From: an uncultured Pseudomonadales bacterium
Lineage (GTDB): Bacteria > Pseudomonadota > Gammaproteobacteria > Pseudomonadales > Azotimanducaceae
NCBI GenBank assembly: GCA_938017975.1
Contig: CALIKQ010000060.1
Coordinates: 1 to 52,149 of the forward strand
Direction: 5' to 3'
DNA: 52,149 bases
The notes beneath the pieces are model-generated. The model saw nothing but the letters and a program-made list of their open reading frames with translations, was not told where the DNA came from and did not search any database. A program made the position numbers and the translations under genes. Positions 10,261 to 19,386 of the stretch are shown here, one piece after another (positions within the stretch are counted from its first letter, which is position 1; each line of letters begins with the position of its first letter).

Positions 10261-12492
10261 TTAGACGCTAAACCCGACGTCAGAGATCGGCATTTTGCGG
10301 ACCCTCCGTCCCGTAGCTGCAAAAATCGCATTGGCAACCGCAGGCGCAAGTGGCGGCAGCGCTGGCTCACCCAAACCCGTTGGATCAAAATCGCTTTGGA
10401 TAAAATGCACATCAATCTCCGGCGCTTGACCGATACGAAGCACTGGATATTGATCGAGATTCGTTTGCTGAACTCGACCATTTTCCATAGTGATTTTTTG
10501 ACCCGCCATCGTACTGAAACCATCGATAATGGCGCCCTGTACCTGGGACATCGCCCCGCTCATATTGATAATTGGCCCTACATCGACCGCTGCCGTCACC
10601 TTATGTAACGTAACACGATCATTCTGATCGACGCTGACCTCTGCGATTTCTGCGACGTGGGCCGCATGACAAAAGTAAAAGGCAAACCCTAAGCCTTGGC
10701 CCTTTGGCATGGGTCGTCCCCATTGCGCTTTCTTTGCAACTGTATTGATCACGTCAATAGCTCGCCCCGTGTTCAGCGCTCTGACGTCATCCGGGGTTAT
10801 CCAGCGGCGTTCTCCCATCAGCTCAAGCATCAGCTCAATTGGGTCTCGGCCCGCGAGAGTGGCGAGCTCATCAAAAAAACTTTGCGACGCAAAGGCATGA
10901 GTGTTCGAATACGGCGCGCGCCAGGGGCCCACCGGAGTGTCCATCTGACGCGTGGTCAGCGAAGCCCGAATATTTTTCATGGTTGAAAATGGGAAGGCCG
11001 ACGCCCAAGGACCGGTAAAACGGGAAGGTTTGCCTCCGGGGGCAACGCCAATGACGTGCTCTTCGATGGCCACCACGCTACCATCATCATCAATAGCGCC
11101 CTTTAAACGAGTAAACCCACCCTCTCGCAGAAAGTCATAGCGAACGCTGTCTTCTCGGTTCCAGGTGAGCTTGACCGGCCGGCCCGCGCGCTTGGAAAGC
11201 TCAACGGCTTCAATGACATATTCTTGGCTCGTACGTCGCCCAAAACTGCCGCCCATTCGCTTCATATGGATACTGACTTGATCTTGATCGAGCCCATATC
11301 GAGACTTCGCCATTTCCTGAACTCTTGGACCACTCTGGGTTGGTATCCAGAGCTCAAGATGATCGCGTCCATTCTCATCTTTACGAAAATCAGCGGTGCA
11401 GTTCATTGGTTCTAAACACAGGTGACTGACATAGGGATACTCATAGAGCTGACTCAAGACTCTGTGACCTGGATCCGCAAATGCAGCATCCACATCGCCC
11501 TCGTCTACCACCACTTTCTCGCCGGTTTGATCCTGGGCTTCGGCGAACGCAACGAAGGCCTGCCAGCTGTCCTTTGAGGCCTTTGTCTCGTCCCATTTAA
11601 CGTCAAGAATTTCCCGAGCCTTAAACACCGACCAGGTATCAGTGCCGACAATTCCAACACCGTCCATCAGCTCTCGCACATTACCGTTACCTTTAATAGA
11701 CCAAGCATCAACAATGCCCGGGGCGCTCTTAATGTCATCGATGTTGGCTGAGACCAACTCTCCCCCAACCGCCGGACACTTCACGTAACAGCCATACAGC
11801 ATGTTCGGCACTTTCGTATCAATGCCAAAATCACCGACACCTGTAACAATCTCAAGAGAATCGACCTGACTGATGGATTGCCCAAGTATTTTGTAATCTT
11901 CCCGATCTTTAAAAACCAACGTCTCTTTACTGGGGACCGGTTGTCTGTGCGCTAGCGCCGCCAACTCTCCAAAAGACCGCACCTGACCGGTCGGCACGTG
12001 AATGACTTGGCTACCCTCGGCTTTAAGCTCAGACCTTGGCACCTCGAGCGCGACGGCCGCCGCTGCAATGAACATATCTCTTGCTGTTGCGCCCATCTCT
12101 CGCATGAGATTCCAGTTGAGGTAGAGCGTATAAGAGCCCCCAGTAGACTGACGTCCATACAGTTCTGTATTGACCTCAGGCGCCTGAACGACTTCAACAT
12201 CATCCCAATTTGCCCCCATCTCCTCTGCCACAATCATGGGCAAAGAGGTCTTAATGCCTTGGCCCATTTCAGGACTTCCGGAGTAGATGATGATCTTGCC
12301 GTCACCACGAACTTGGACATAGGCGTTAAGCTCAGCAGACCCTACCAACGTTGGGGATTCTTCACCGAAACTGGGAAACGATGCGGCCAGCAAAAGGCCA
12401 CCTCCCGCTGCACCGGAGAGCTTTAAAAATCCTCTTCGGGACAGCTGCCCACCCAAACTTTGAATTTCAGTCAAAATGTCGTTGTGCTTCAT
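10261..12492 (-). CDS. Molybdopterin-binding subunit of a xanthine-oxidase-family hydroxylase (IorB type), Tat-exported
   Basis: This 743-residue large subunit binds the molybdenum-molybdopterin-cytosine dinucleotide centre and carries out oxidation of an aldehyde or hydroxylation of an N-heterocycle. It begins with a twin-arginine signal, SRRGFLK at residues 18-24, followed by a glycine/leucine-rich hydrophobic stretch, as in isoquinoline 1-oxidoreductase beta (IorB) and related aldehyde dehydrogenases. The substrate-activating glutamate is seen as E709 in GLGEPALPP. Its ATG overlaps the stop of the 2Fe-2S subunit gene (ATGA), so the two are translationally coupled. No FAD subunit is present, typical of the IorAB type; the usual cytochrome c partner gene is also missing here. 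The physiological substrate is unknown. Confidence 0.9.
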   Translation of the reverse strand: MKHNDILTEIQSLGGQLSRRGFLKLSGAAGGGLLLAASFPSFGEESPTLVGSAELNAYVQVRGDGKIIIYSGSPEMGQGIKTSLPMIVAEEMGANWDDVEVVQAPEVNTELYGRQSTGGSYTLYLNWNLMREMGATARDMFIAAAAVALEVPRSELKAEGSQVIHVPTGQVRSFGELAALAHRQPVPSKETLVFKDREDYKILGQSISQVDSLEIVTGVGDFGIDTKVPNMLYGCYVKCPAVGGELVSANIDDIKSAPGIVDAWSIKGNGNVRELMDGVGIVGTDTWSVFKAREILDVKWDETKASKDSWQAFVAFAEAQDQTGEKVVVDEGDVDAAFADPGHRVLSQLYEYPYVSHLCLEPMNCTADFRKDENGRDHLELWIPTQSGPRVQEMAKSRYGLDQDQVSIHMKRMGGSFGRRTSQEYVIEAVELSKRAGRPVKLTWNREDSVRYDFLREGGFTRLKGAIDDDGSVVAIEEHVIGVAPGGKPSRFTGPWASAFPFSTMKNIRASLTTRQMDTPVGPWRAPYSNTHAFASQSFFDELATLAGRDPIELMLELMGERRWITPDDVRALNTGRAIDVINTVAKKAQWGRPMPKGQGLGFAFYFCHAAHVAEIAEVSVDQNDRVTLHKVTAAVDVGPIINMSGAMSQVQGAIIDGFSTMAGQKITMENGRVQQTNLDQYPVLRIGQAPEIDVHFIQSDFDPTGLGEPALPPLAPAVANAIFAATGRRVRKMPISDVGFSV

Positions 12493-12968
12493 GCTTTATC
12501 TCCCGCATTGTAATAAGCGGCAGCCGCATGGACAGCTTCACGAATTCTGATATATGTTCCACAGCGACAGTAATTTCCTGACATCGCTTGATCAATGTCT
12601 CCATCGCTTGGCGAAGGGTTCACGTTCAGCAGCGCAGTCGCCGACATAATCTGACCCGCTTGGCAGTAACCACACTGGGCTACATCTGTTTCGATCCAAA
12701 CCTTTTGAACCGCACTGAGCTGACCACCATCCGCAAGGCCCTCGATTGTCGTGACCGATGCGCCTGCTGCGGCTGACAACGGCATGAGACAACTACGCGT
12801 TGGCGCACCATTCATATGAACCGTACAGGCGCCACACTGGCCAATTCCGCAGCCATACTTGGTTCCTGTCAGGCCTTGTAAATCCCGTAAAGCCCACAGC
12901 AACGGCATATCAGCTGCAGCTTCAATCACAGCAGCTTCCCCGTTTATCATCAACTCATACTTCGCCAT
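12489..12968 (-). CDS. 2Fe-2S subunit of the molybdenum hydroxylase (IorA type)
   Basis: This 159-residue protein passes electrons from the molybdenum centre through two 2Fe-2S clusters. The plant-type cluster ligands are C40, C45, C48 and C60 (CGIGQCGAC...C) and the second cluster ligands are C99, C102, C134 and C136 (CGYC and CRC). It has no signal peptide and is expected to travel with the Tat-dependent large subunit. GGAGG lies about nine bases before the ATG at 12968; the GTG three codons upstream is less likely. The stop overlaps the start of the large-subunit gene in ATGA. Three short direct repeats lie just upstream of the start. Confidence 0.93.
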   Translation of the reverse strand: MAKYELMINGEAAVIEAAADMPLLWALRDLQGLTGTKYGCGIGQCGACTVHMNGAPTRSCLMPLSAAAGASVTTIEGLADGGQLSAVQKVWIETDVAQCGYCQAGQIMSATALLNVNPSPSDGDIDQAMSGNYCRCGTYIRIREAVHAAAAYYNAGDKA

Positions 12969-13305
12969 ATCCCTCACCCCTCCGCTAAAACCTTTCTATA
13001 AAACCTTTCTGTGAAAACCTTTTTGCTGAAACAATTCTGTTTAAAATTTTGTTACTGGCAACTGACAAAACAGCAGGTTGTTGCGACATCACGGCGATTT
13101 AATCCGTAGACACTAAACTTAGTTTCAGATACCCAGTTTCCAATCCCCGCACCGATATGGGGCCCAGAAAATAGCTGATAACACCGCCGATCACACGCCC
13201 CACGATCAAGCACCCGCGACGTTTTTAACTGGCTCGCAGCCCCCTCTAGCGCCCAGCCGAAGGCCTAAAAAACGCCGTTTTCCCCTTCGCAGAAATAACA
13301 ATGCT
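12969..13305. promoter_or_regulatory. Upstream region of the IorAB operon with a triple direct repeat
   Basis: This 337-base gap has no credible gene. Immediately upstream of the operon start it carries AAAACCTTTCT at 12987-12997 and 13000-13010, and AAAACCTTTTT at 13014-13024, i.e. three copies with 13- and 14-base periods. The copies lie 18-56 bases before the ATG on the minus strand, where a promoter or 5' leader would be, so they may form an operator. The remainder is A+T-rich near 13030-13060 and otherwise unremarkable. Confidence 0.4.
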
Positions 13306-13845
13306 TCAGATCAAAAACCCTAAGACAATAAAAAGGATGCTGCCCGCGACAGTACTGAGTAACGTGGGTGTACGCAAGGTCGGCGATGACACCCCGAGCC
13401 AGACCCCGGAGATCAAAACGAACAAGAGTCCAAGTGCCATGAGCTTTTGAAGATCTTTATACCAAAGCGGGCCATGCCCCTTGTGAAGTTCGACCAGTAC
13501 CTTTATCCAATCCGGTTCAACCTGGCTAAGCTGGTCGGCATTGACCGAGGTTTTGATTTCATAATAGGTTCGGGAAGTCGGGCGCGTCGTCAGGGTTGAT
13601 CCAGAGACTTTGACATACTCAAAATCATGATCGATTTGATTCGCTTTTAAGAAGTCCCGAACATCTGTTTCGAGCGTCGTCGAGGACACCAATAAAACTT
13701 GTGGCGAAGTAATCTCAACCGGCGTGCGGGCTGTGCTGCCCTTGTTGCCAGTCAAGTAAAGACCGCCCGAGACAGCCATTGCGACCAACATCGGCAAAAA
13801 AAATGCCGCGACATAGAGGTGTAACTTAATTAACTTTGCACGCAT
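13306..13845 (-). CDS. PepSY-associated membrane protein
   Basis: This 179-residue protein has an N-terminal membrane helix (KLHLYVAAFFLPMLVAMAVSGGLYL), a periplasmic domain of about 85 residues, and two C-terminal helices. The first helix with its KLHLY lead and the LHKGHGPLWYKDLQKLMALGLL segment match PepSY-associated transmembrane proteins, often found with iron uptake or redox systems. It is smaller than PiuB-type proteins with four helices and two PepSY domains. AAGGA precedes the ATG. It follows the CPBP protease gene on the same strand after 88 bases. Function is unknown; a role in membrane redox or periplasmic sensing is only a family-level guess. Confidence 0.7.
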   Translation of the reverse strand: MRAKLIKLHLYVAAFFLPMLVAMAVSGGLYLTGNKGSTARTPVEITSPQVLLVSSTTLETDVRDFLKANQIDHDFEYVKVSGSTLTTRPTSRTYYEIKTSVNADQLSQVEPDWIKVLVELHKGHGPLWYKDLQKLMALGLLFVLISGVWLGVSSPTLRTPTLLSTVAGSILFIVLGFLI

Positions 13846-13933
13846 AAACTCTTTTCCTTAAAACTGTCATTCACAAGCTAGTCTCGCCATCCATACAACC
13901 TCAATACCCCGATTGTATCAAGCGGGCGCTGGT

Positions 13934-14533
13934 TTATGCACGGTGGCCGCTGGGCGGCGTTGGGGTATTCAGGAAGGTAGCGAACCAATGCACCCCGATG
14001 ATCAGCGCGAGATCTTCGGTTTCATGAAATAGCCGGGCCAGTCCAAGGCCCCCAAGAAAAACCCAGACACAATTCGAGAATCGCCAGCGCAGGGTCAAGT
14101 AATGCAGCCCAGCAAAAACTGCATTGCTGAGCAGAACGGAAATTCTTGGTTCGACCGCATGATCGAAAAGTATTGGCGCGAACACCCTAAAAGCCATTTC
14201 TTCGACCACTGAGATCGCGAACAAATATGCCAGCCACATCCATTGCCGATACTCGAAGGGGGTGCCGCGGATCCGCCAGAATCCGGCGGCGAACACCATC
14301 ATGAGCGTTCCAGCGCCCAAGTAGAAAGACAAAGGCAGAGATAGACCGGGCATTACAGCCTGCTGACCAACACCAAACTCAAGCGCGATCAGTAAAATCG
14401 CAAGCACCGTAAGCATCGTCAAGCCATGGCGTATCACCACCTGAGAAAACGAGGTCACCATCTGACTGAGGGCTTTGCCAGGGCGCTGCAAACGACCACC
14501 GAGGTTGTCCCTCGTCTCAAGCGCGTCTGTCAA
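13934..14533 (-). CDS. CPBP-family intramembrane metalloprotease (Abi/Rce1-like)
   Basis: This 199-residue polytopic protein carries the CPBP signature: EE at 111-112 with R116 (VVEEMAFRV), H144 in FAGLHY and H182 in VHWFATF. These fit the glutamate and histidine catalytic residues of Rce1-like intramembrane endopeptidases. About five to six membrane helices are visible. The start is TTG at 14533 with AGGAAGAAG just upstream; the next ATG is 24 codons inside. Bacterial members are linked to bacteriocin immunity, protein maturation or membrane regulation, but this one has no tell-tale neighbour. It may be cotranscribed with the PepSY protein gene. Confidence 0.8.
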   Translation of the reverse strand: MTDALETRDNLGGRLQRPGKALSQMVTSFSQVVIRHGLTMLTVLAILLIALEFGVGQQAVMPGLSLPLSFYLGAGTLMMVFAAGFWRIRGTPFEYRQWMWLAYLFAISVVEEMAFRVFAPILFDHAVEPRISVLLSNAVFAGLHYLTLRWRFSNCVWVFLGGLGLARLFHETEDLALIIGVHWFATFLNTPTPPSGHRA

Positions 14534-14563
14534 GATACTTCTTCCTGATCACTTAAAAGCCTG

Positions 14564-14585
14564 CGGACCGATCCAAAATCGTCCG
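14564..14585 (-). terminator. Probable terminator after the epoxide-hydrolase-like gene
   Basis: CGGA-c-CGAT / ATCG-TCCG forms an eight-pair stem with one bulged base and a five-base loop, 24 bases after the stop of the minus-strand hydrolase gene. On that strand it is followed by CAGGCTTTTAAG, a short T-run. It also lies just before the CPBP gene start, separating the two. Confidence 0.4.
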
Positions 14586-14609
14586 GGACTTTGCTGAGGT
14601 GCGACTCAA

Positions 14610-15671
14610 TCAAAATGAGGTCATCAGTTGGCGTCGAAGCAGCCACGAGACCAACGCTTGGTTTACTTCAATGGGTCGCTCTTGAGCCATCCAATGTCCG
14701 GAGTCGATGACCTGCTCCTCAAGGTCGCTGCACATCGTTCGCATGGGGCCGGCTGCTCCAGAGGTCACCGTCTCGCAGACAAAATCATAACGACCTGCCA
14801 GAAACAGCGCAGGCATCGAGAGCTTCCCATCATTGACCGCCCGCAAAGCGTACTCGGCGTTAGCCGAATGATTCACATAAAACGAATCGGGGCCAAAAAA
14901 TCCATGCTTGGCCAAATCTTCAGCGTAGAAATCAAGATCGGCTTCACTGATCACGTCTGTGTCAATCGGCAGGTCTGGCGCTTCAGGTAACCCGCCAAAC
15001 CAACCGCCGTGGCGGCGAACCTCAGCAGTGCCCGCGATTTGACCCATACCGGCAGGATCCCCTTTACGAAACAATGCCTTGATGGTCGCCCGAGGATTTG
15101 CATCAAAAGCGGCAGTCGCCGCCTCAAAGGATTCCTCGTAAAACCGTTGGTAATCCCATTGTCCTGCTGGGAACTGTGCCTCTGGATAGACCGACCGGTC
15201 CACAAGATCAATCACATGATCAAGACCGCGTTCAAGATGAAAATAAGGCACACAAAGACTGGCAACCGCTCGGCAGCGGTCAGGGTGATGACTGGCAATA
15301 CTCCAAACGATGGGACCGCCCCAATCATGGCCAACCCAAATCGCCTCAGAAATCCCCAGCGCATCGAGCAACCCGATCATATCCCCCACCATCTTCTCCA
15401 GCGTGTAGGCGTGCTTTTCAGAGTAGACCGTCGAGTTGCCGTATCCGCGCAAATCCGGTGCAAGCGCTCTGAAACCAAGTCCAGCTAGGACCGGTAATTG
15501 ATGCCGCCAGCTATAACCCCGCTCGGGCCATCCATGGACAAAAACAATCGTCGGTAGAGCATCTCCCGATTTCAGCGAAGCCTGGTCAGCCCCCTCGGGA
15601 CGCATCTCAAGATAACTTATTCTATGGCCGGCCCTTTCAATTTCGCGCTGATGCATTGCCATCGATTCCAT
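14610..15671 (-). CDS. Alpha/beta-fold hydrolase, epoxide hydrolase-like
   Basis: This 353-residue protein is an alpha/beta hydrolase with the epoxide-hydrolase pattern: oxyanion motif HGWP at 46-49, nucleophile D116 in GHDWGG, a cap region rich in aromatic residues, and a C-terminal SGHW carrying the catalytic histidine. The aspartate nucleophile separates it from serine esterases and points to soluble epoxide hydrolases or haloalkane dehalogenase relatives. AGGAG lies five bases before the ATG at 15671; a GTG two codons upstream is also in frame. The gene stands alone on the minus strand with a repeat-containing region upstream. The substrate is unknown. Confidence 0.85.
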   Translation of the reverse strand: MESMAMHQREIERAGHRISYLEMRPEGADQASLKSGDALPTIVFVHGWPERGYSWRHQLPVLAGLGFRALAPDLRGYGNSTVYSEKHAYTLEKMVGDMIGLLDALGISEAIWVGHDWGGPIVWSIASHHPDRCRAVASLCVPYFHLERGLDHVIDLVDRSVYPEAQFPAGQWDYQRFYEESFEAATAAFDANPRATIKALFRKGDPAGMGQIAGTAEVRRHGGWFGGLPEAPDLPIDTDVISEADLDFYAEDLAKHGFFGPDSFYVNHSANAEYALRAVNDGKLSMPALFLAGRYDFVCETVTSGAAGPMRTMCSDLEEQVIDSGHWMAQERPIEVNQALVSWLLRRQLMTSF

Positions 15672-15742
15672 CGCCACTCCTTAAATGTTGCAGATCAAAG
15701 TCTTTTGTAAAATAAACCAAACAGCGGAGCTGGATAAAACCA

Positions 15743-15805
15743 CCTTGCAATCGATCAAGCAAACCAACCTTCTGTGCGATCAAGCAGGCTAAAACCATTG
15801 CAAGG
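15743..15805. repeat. Nested inverted and direct repeats upstream of the epoxide hydrolase-like gene
   Basis: CCTTGCAAT (15743-15751) and ATTGCAAGG (15797-15805) are perfect inverted arms. Between them CGATCAAGCA occurs twice, at 15752-15761 and 15777-15786, with a 25-base period. The array lies 72-134 bases upstream of the hydrolase start, so it may be a regulatory site for that gene. The CGATCAAGCA word also occurs at 13203-13212 and inside coding sequence, which weakens the direct-repeat part. Confidence 0.35.
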
Positions 15806-15874
15806 CATCAGGATAAAATTTCTATTGCGGCTCTGCTTGGCATCCCTCACAACACGTCCTGCACACCAAATCAT

Positions 15875-17095
15875 TCAGCGCTGATCGATCCTGTACCTGA
15901 GCTCGTCTCTAAATTCGGGCGCTGCGATCTGAACCAAAGCCTCAGCCCTCGCGCGCACCGGTAAATTCTTAATCTGGGCGACGCCATGCTCAGTCACCAC
16001 AATATCCACATCGGTTCGCAACGCCGTCACCATCTCGACTCGAGGCACAATTCTCGAGACCGAGCCCCCTCTTGCGGTCGCTGTCATCGCAACAATCGAC
16101 CGACCGCCCCTCGAGGCTTTAGCCGCGCGCATAAAATCTACTGACCCACCCGTCCCTGAGATCTGTCGACCACCCGCATACTCAGCATTAACATGGCCCA
16201 ACAAATCCACCTCGACCGCTGAATTGACAGAGACAAAACGCTCGAGCTGACGAATCACTCCAATCTCATGGGTATAGTCCGCGCCGCGAAACACGACTTC
16301 CGGAGTTTCAGCCAGCCATTCGTTAAAGTCGGGCCCACCGAGCGCCATGCCGGTCACATGCCGACCCTGATCGATCGCTTTTCGGGCACCAGTAACCTGC
16401 CCTCCTTGGATCAATTTTTGCCCGCCGGAATCAATCAAACCACCGTGCAAACCCAAATCGTTTTTGTCGATGAGCTGGCGAAGAATAGCCGCTGGAATTG
16501 CGCCAATACCGGTTTGCAAGCAATCCCCATCCATGATTAATTCTGCGACAAGGCGCCCGATGGTTTGCGCCGCATCATCAATGCTGGCCTCCGGCATTGG
16601 CGTTAAGTTCCGATCCGTCTCATAAAAACAATCAATTTTGGCGGGATCAATGACGGTACCGCCGAGGGGCGCGACGAAGCTTCGGTTGAGTTCGGCAATC
16701 ACCGTTTTTGCAGCACCCAAGACCCCCGCATTAAAGTCAACATTAGGGCCCATGCGAAGCACACCATCGCGATCAAAAGCCACCTGCAAAAGCGCTACAT
16801 CGATATCCTCTGACAAGTAGTCAAACACTGCCCGCATTTGCATTGGCAAAAACTGGACCCGAGCAGGATCAGCCTTTGCAAGGGTTGGGGACATAAAAAA
16901 GGTGGTCACCACAGCGGTTGGATTCAATGCCGTAAAATCGGTGGCGTTCAACCCAGGGAGAGGAAAATGGAGAAAGTTAAGGTCATCCGGCAATGGCGCG
17001 GTTGCCAAATGATCGAGTAAACCCTTTGGCTCATTACTACTCCCCGCAACATAAACCCGCTGGCCTGGGCTAAAAAACTGATGGACATCAACCAT
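15875..17095 (-). CDS. Acetyl-CoA hydrolase/transferase-family protein (4-hydroxybutyrate CoA-transferase-like)
   Basis: This 406-residue protein belongs to the acetyl-CoA hydrolase/transferase family, which moves CoA between carboxylic acids through a glutamyl-CoA intermediate. GIGAIPAAILRQL near the middle, SAVEVDLLGHVNAEYAGG with the likely catalytic glutamate, and GTGGSVDFMRAA match 4-hydroxybutyrate and butyrate:acetate CoA-transferases; length is slightly below the usual 430. GAGG stands ten bases before the ATG. The gene is isolated by roughly 400 bases from the upstream SDR gene. The acyl donor and acceptor cannot be assigned. It would supply or recycle CoA-thioesters for the CoA-using enzymes around it. 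Confidence 0.87.
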   Translation of the reverse strand: MVDVHQFFSPGQRVYVAGSSNEPKGLLDHLATAPLPDDLNFLHFPLPGLNATDFTALNPTAVVTTFFMSPTLAKADPARVQFLPMQMRAVFDYLSEDIDVALLQVAFDRDGVLRMGPNVDFNAGVLGAAKTVIAELNRSFVAPLGGTVIDPAKIDCFYETDRNLTPMPEASIDDAAQTIGRLVAELIMDGDCLQTGIGAIPAAILRQLIDKNDLGLHGGLIDSGGQKLIQGGQVTGARKAIDQGRHVTGMALGGPDFNEWLAETPEVVFRGADYTHEIGVIRQLERFVSVNSAVEVDLLGHVNAEYAGGRQISGTGGSVDFMRAAKASRGGRSIVAMTATARGGSVSRIVPRVEMVTALRTDVDIVVTEHGVAQIKNLPVRARAEALVQIAAPEFRDELRYRIDQR

Positions 17096-17488
17096 GTGAA
17101 ATCAACCTCTTTTTACTAAGCTTCGCGACCTATTGACACCTGCGAGCGAGTCCTCGCTTTACCCCACTTGCCTTCGCGCCGTAGAGCCTCTGGGTAAGTC
17201 AAAGTCACTCACGCTGGGTTTTGACGTATATCAAGCCTGAGCACAGTGCGCCTTGGCACACTGACTCTGAACCAATGAGCATGTGGCCAGTGTTCGAACC
17301 GGTCATCAATTTTTGAACCAGCATCTCGAGGATTGCCGCCGAATGACCGGTTCAGATCAAACACAGGTTCGTCGGCAACCCACCGACAGTAACCTGTCGT
17401 AGTTCAGCAAATGTATCAGAACAGCACTTAACGGCTTGGCACTCCATCGCGACAGCTTTGGATCTGAAAAACAGCGACAAAACCTGAT
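17096..17488. other. Intergenic stretch with an 11-bp inverted repeat
   Basis: No credible gene is present. The only clear structure is GAACCGGTCAT at 17296-17306 and its perfect complement ATGACCGGTTC at 17343-17353, separated by 36 bases; each arm holds the palindrome ACCGGT. It lies about 200-260 bases upstream of the CoA-transferase start and could be a paired operator. A smaller pair, ATCTGAA (17462-17468) and TTCAGAT (17488-17494), overlaps the SDR stop codon. Confidence 0.35.
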
Positions 17489-18274
17489 TCAGATATGTCC
17501 GCTTGTGCCGCCATCCACCTCGATGGCTGCACCATTCACGTAGGACGCCGCCTCTGAGGCTAAAAAGCAAATCATCGCCGCAACCTCCTCTGAAGTACCA
17601 TAGCGGCCAACGGGTACACCCTTGCCGTTTCTAGCAAGGACCTCGTCCATCGTGGAGCCCGAGGCGTCTGCAATTTCTGTAGCGGCACGTTCCCACATCG
17701 CTGTGTGAATTAACCCTGGCAGAACGGAATTAACCAAAACCCCGTCACTACCGTATTTACGAGCCAGCGACTTTGCCATCGAGATCATCGCTGCTTTCGT
17801 TGTGCCGTAATCAATAAGCGCGGCGCTGGGATATTTCGCGGCACCGCTGGCGACCATCACGACTCGACCCCATTGTTTCTTTCGCATGGCAGGTAAACAA
17901 TGCCGAGTACAGCGCACAGCAGACATCACATTGAGCTCATGGAGGGAATGCCAGTCATCGTCCTGCATGTACAAAAAATTTCGCGACGGCGATGCGCCAA
18001 CATTGTTGATGAGTATATCGATATCCCCTTCGGCAGTGACCGAATTCAAGAAGGATTGGGTGGACGATGCATCATTCATGTCTGCGACTAAACCCTGAAC
18101 TGATCCATTGCCCTCGGGCTGATAGGCGGCGAGGCGATCAACCCCTTCTTGGTTTCTTGCACAAAAAACCACTGCCGCGCCTTGATCGGCAAGCATTTTG
18201 ACACAGGCTTCGCCTATGCCCAGGCTCGCGCCAGTGACCAGCGCCCGTTTGCCCGTTAAATCAAGATTAATCAT
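17489..18274 (-). CDS. Short-chain dehydrogenase/reductase (classical SDR)
   Basis: This 261-residue protein is a classical NAD(P)-dependent SDR. TGASLGIG (14-21) binds the cofactor, NNVG (90-93) is the structural NNAG variant, and the catalytic S143, Y156 and K160 are in place. The C-terminal GAAIEVDGGTSGHI is typical of 3-oxoacyl-ACP reductase and glucose-dehydrogenase relatives. GAGGAG lies six bases before the ATG. The N-terminal glycine motif ASLGIG and the NNVG tetrad place it among uncharacterised hydroxyacid or alcohol dehydrogenases; the substrate is unknown. It is divergent from psiE. Confidence 0.88.
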   Translation of the reverse strand: MINLDLTGKRALVTGASLGIGEACVKMLADQGAAVVFCARNQEGVDRLAAYQPEGNGSVQGLVADMNDASSTQSFLNSVTAEGDIDILINNVGASPSRNFLYMQDDDWHSLHELNVMSAVRCTRHCLPAMRKKQWGRVVMVASGAAKYPSAALIDYGTTKAAMISMAKSLARKYGSDGVLVNSVLPGLIHTAMWERAATEIADASGSTMDEVLARNGKGVPVGRYGTSEEVAAMICFLASEAASYVNGAAIEVDGGTSGHI

Positions 18275-18624
18275 TTTTTCTCCTCGGTCGACTTCATGGG
18301 TTCAATTTACAGTGTTCGATTGAGCGTGGTCTTCAGCAGCCTCCAATTGGCCTGCAGTGCTTCTATATGGCAACCATTCGTTTCAGCTTGGTTGACATAC
18401 ATGTACTCGTAGCGATGGCCCATCATAACCACACATTCTGGTCCGTGGGAATGCAAGCAGAAAATCTCTTGGGAAATCTCTGTGGCCGTGTTGACCTGTA
18501 CCTAGAAGGCCGTCGCTACAGATTTGCAGGTGAGGTCCGCGATATCCAACTGCTCAATTGCACGGGTATCTTTCTGTGATTTTTTAAGTACATTAGAGGA
18601 ATAGCCCAAACGGAAGACGAACTC
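18275..18624. other. Divergent intergenic region between SDR and psiE genes
   Basis: This 350-base region must hold both promoters, but I see no confident -35/-10 pair. A TTGACA at 18392-18397 has no good -10 partner at 16-18 bases. An open frame at 18367-18579 has no ribosome binding site and no recognisable protein features, so I leave it out. Confidence 0.3.
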
Positions 18625-19098
18625 ATGTCGAATGAACCCAGTGATTCCGAACTACAAAAACCCTCTACCATTGATCGCGTTTTGGATGTGGTTCTAGAGC
18701 GGAATCGCCTGAATCGACGTTTGCACTGGACAACCATTGTCAGCGAGAAGACCTTGCTCGCCATCATCGGGATGCTCACCGTCGTTGCGTCGGCGGATGC
18801 AATCTACTCAATTTTTGTTGCCAGGGAGGTTACGCTCCCGGATCTTTTCTTGTTGTTTATCTACGTTGAGATCATCGGGATGATCGGCGCGTTTTACTCG
18901 ACCAATCGCATTCCGGTGACGTTACCCATCATTATCGCCATTACCGCGCTCTGCCGACTGATTGTGATGCAAAGCAAGGAGATGGATGCGCTGACCCTGC
19001 TAGCAGAGGCGGGCGCCATCTTTGTACTCAGCGGAGCTGCATACTTGATGAGCCTCAAAGATAAAATGAGCTTGGAGAAACTCGAGCACAGAGATTGA
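18625..19098 (+). CDS. PsiE-like phosphate-starvation-inducible membrane protein
   Basis: This 157-residue protein has a charged N-terminus of about 40 residues and four membrane helices. The core LFLLFIYVEIIGMIGAFY and the following IAITALCRLIVM segment match the PsiE family, whose E. coli member is induced by phosphate starvation and has no known biochemical role. The longer hydrophilic N-terminus distinguishes it from E. coli PsiE. AGAGGAATAG lies somewhat far upstream of the ATG. I see no clear Pho box in the upstream region, so phosphate control here is not supported by sequence. Confidence 0.75.
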   Translation: MSNEPSDSELQKPSTIDRVLDVVLERNRLNRRLHWTTIVSEKTLLAIIGMLTVVASADAIYSIFVAREVTLPDLFLLFIYVEIIGMIGAFYSTNRIPVTLPIIIAITALCRLIVMQSKEMDALTLLAEAGAIFVLSGAAYLMSLKDKMSLEKLEHRD

Positions 19099-19258
19099 AT
19101 ACTAGAATTGGCACCCCCGCCTATCGGTTCTTAGTTGGCAACCCGGGCGCAAACAGGTTTGATCAAAGGTAGGCGCCTAGCCACACTCAGGCGTCTGTGG
19201 AATCCCGATCGTGACGCGCGCTCACTCCAAGCAGCGTTTGAGCGCACCTTACATTTCG

Positions 19259-19311
19259 CATCAAGACAGTCGCACATCAAGACAGTTGTGCATCAAGACA
19301 GTTGTGCATCA
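19259..19311. repeat. 16-bp tandem repeat, about 3.3 copies
   Basis: Units of CATCAAGACAGTTGTG begin at 19259, 19275, 19291 and 19307 with an exact 16-base period. Copies 2 and 3 are identical, copy 1 differs in its last four bases and copy 4 breaks off after CATCA. The array lies in the convergent gap between the PsiE-like and metallo-hydrolase genes, where it disrupts no gene. It is a minisatellite-like array and a candidate variable-number site. Confidence 0.85.
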
Positions 19312-19386
19312 GAAGCACGGCCTCTTACTGAGCCCGTTCGAAAACCGTACCCACGCAACACTTCGCCAGCATCCGGCTCCCGACGC

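Noticed and set aside
18392-18420. TTGACA at 18392 as a psiE promoter
   Set aside because: No -10 element at 16-18 bases; the nearest candidate is 23 bases away.
18367-18579. 70-codon open frame between the SDR and psiE genes
   Set aside because: No ribosome binding site and no recognisable features; it lies in the regulatory gap.
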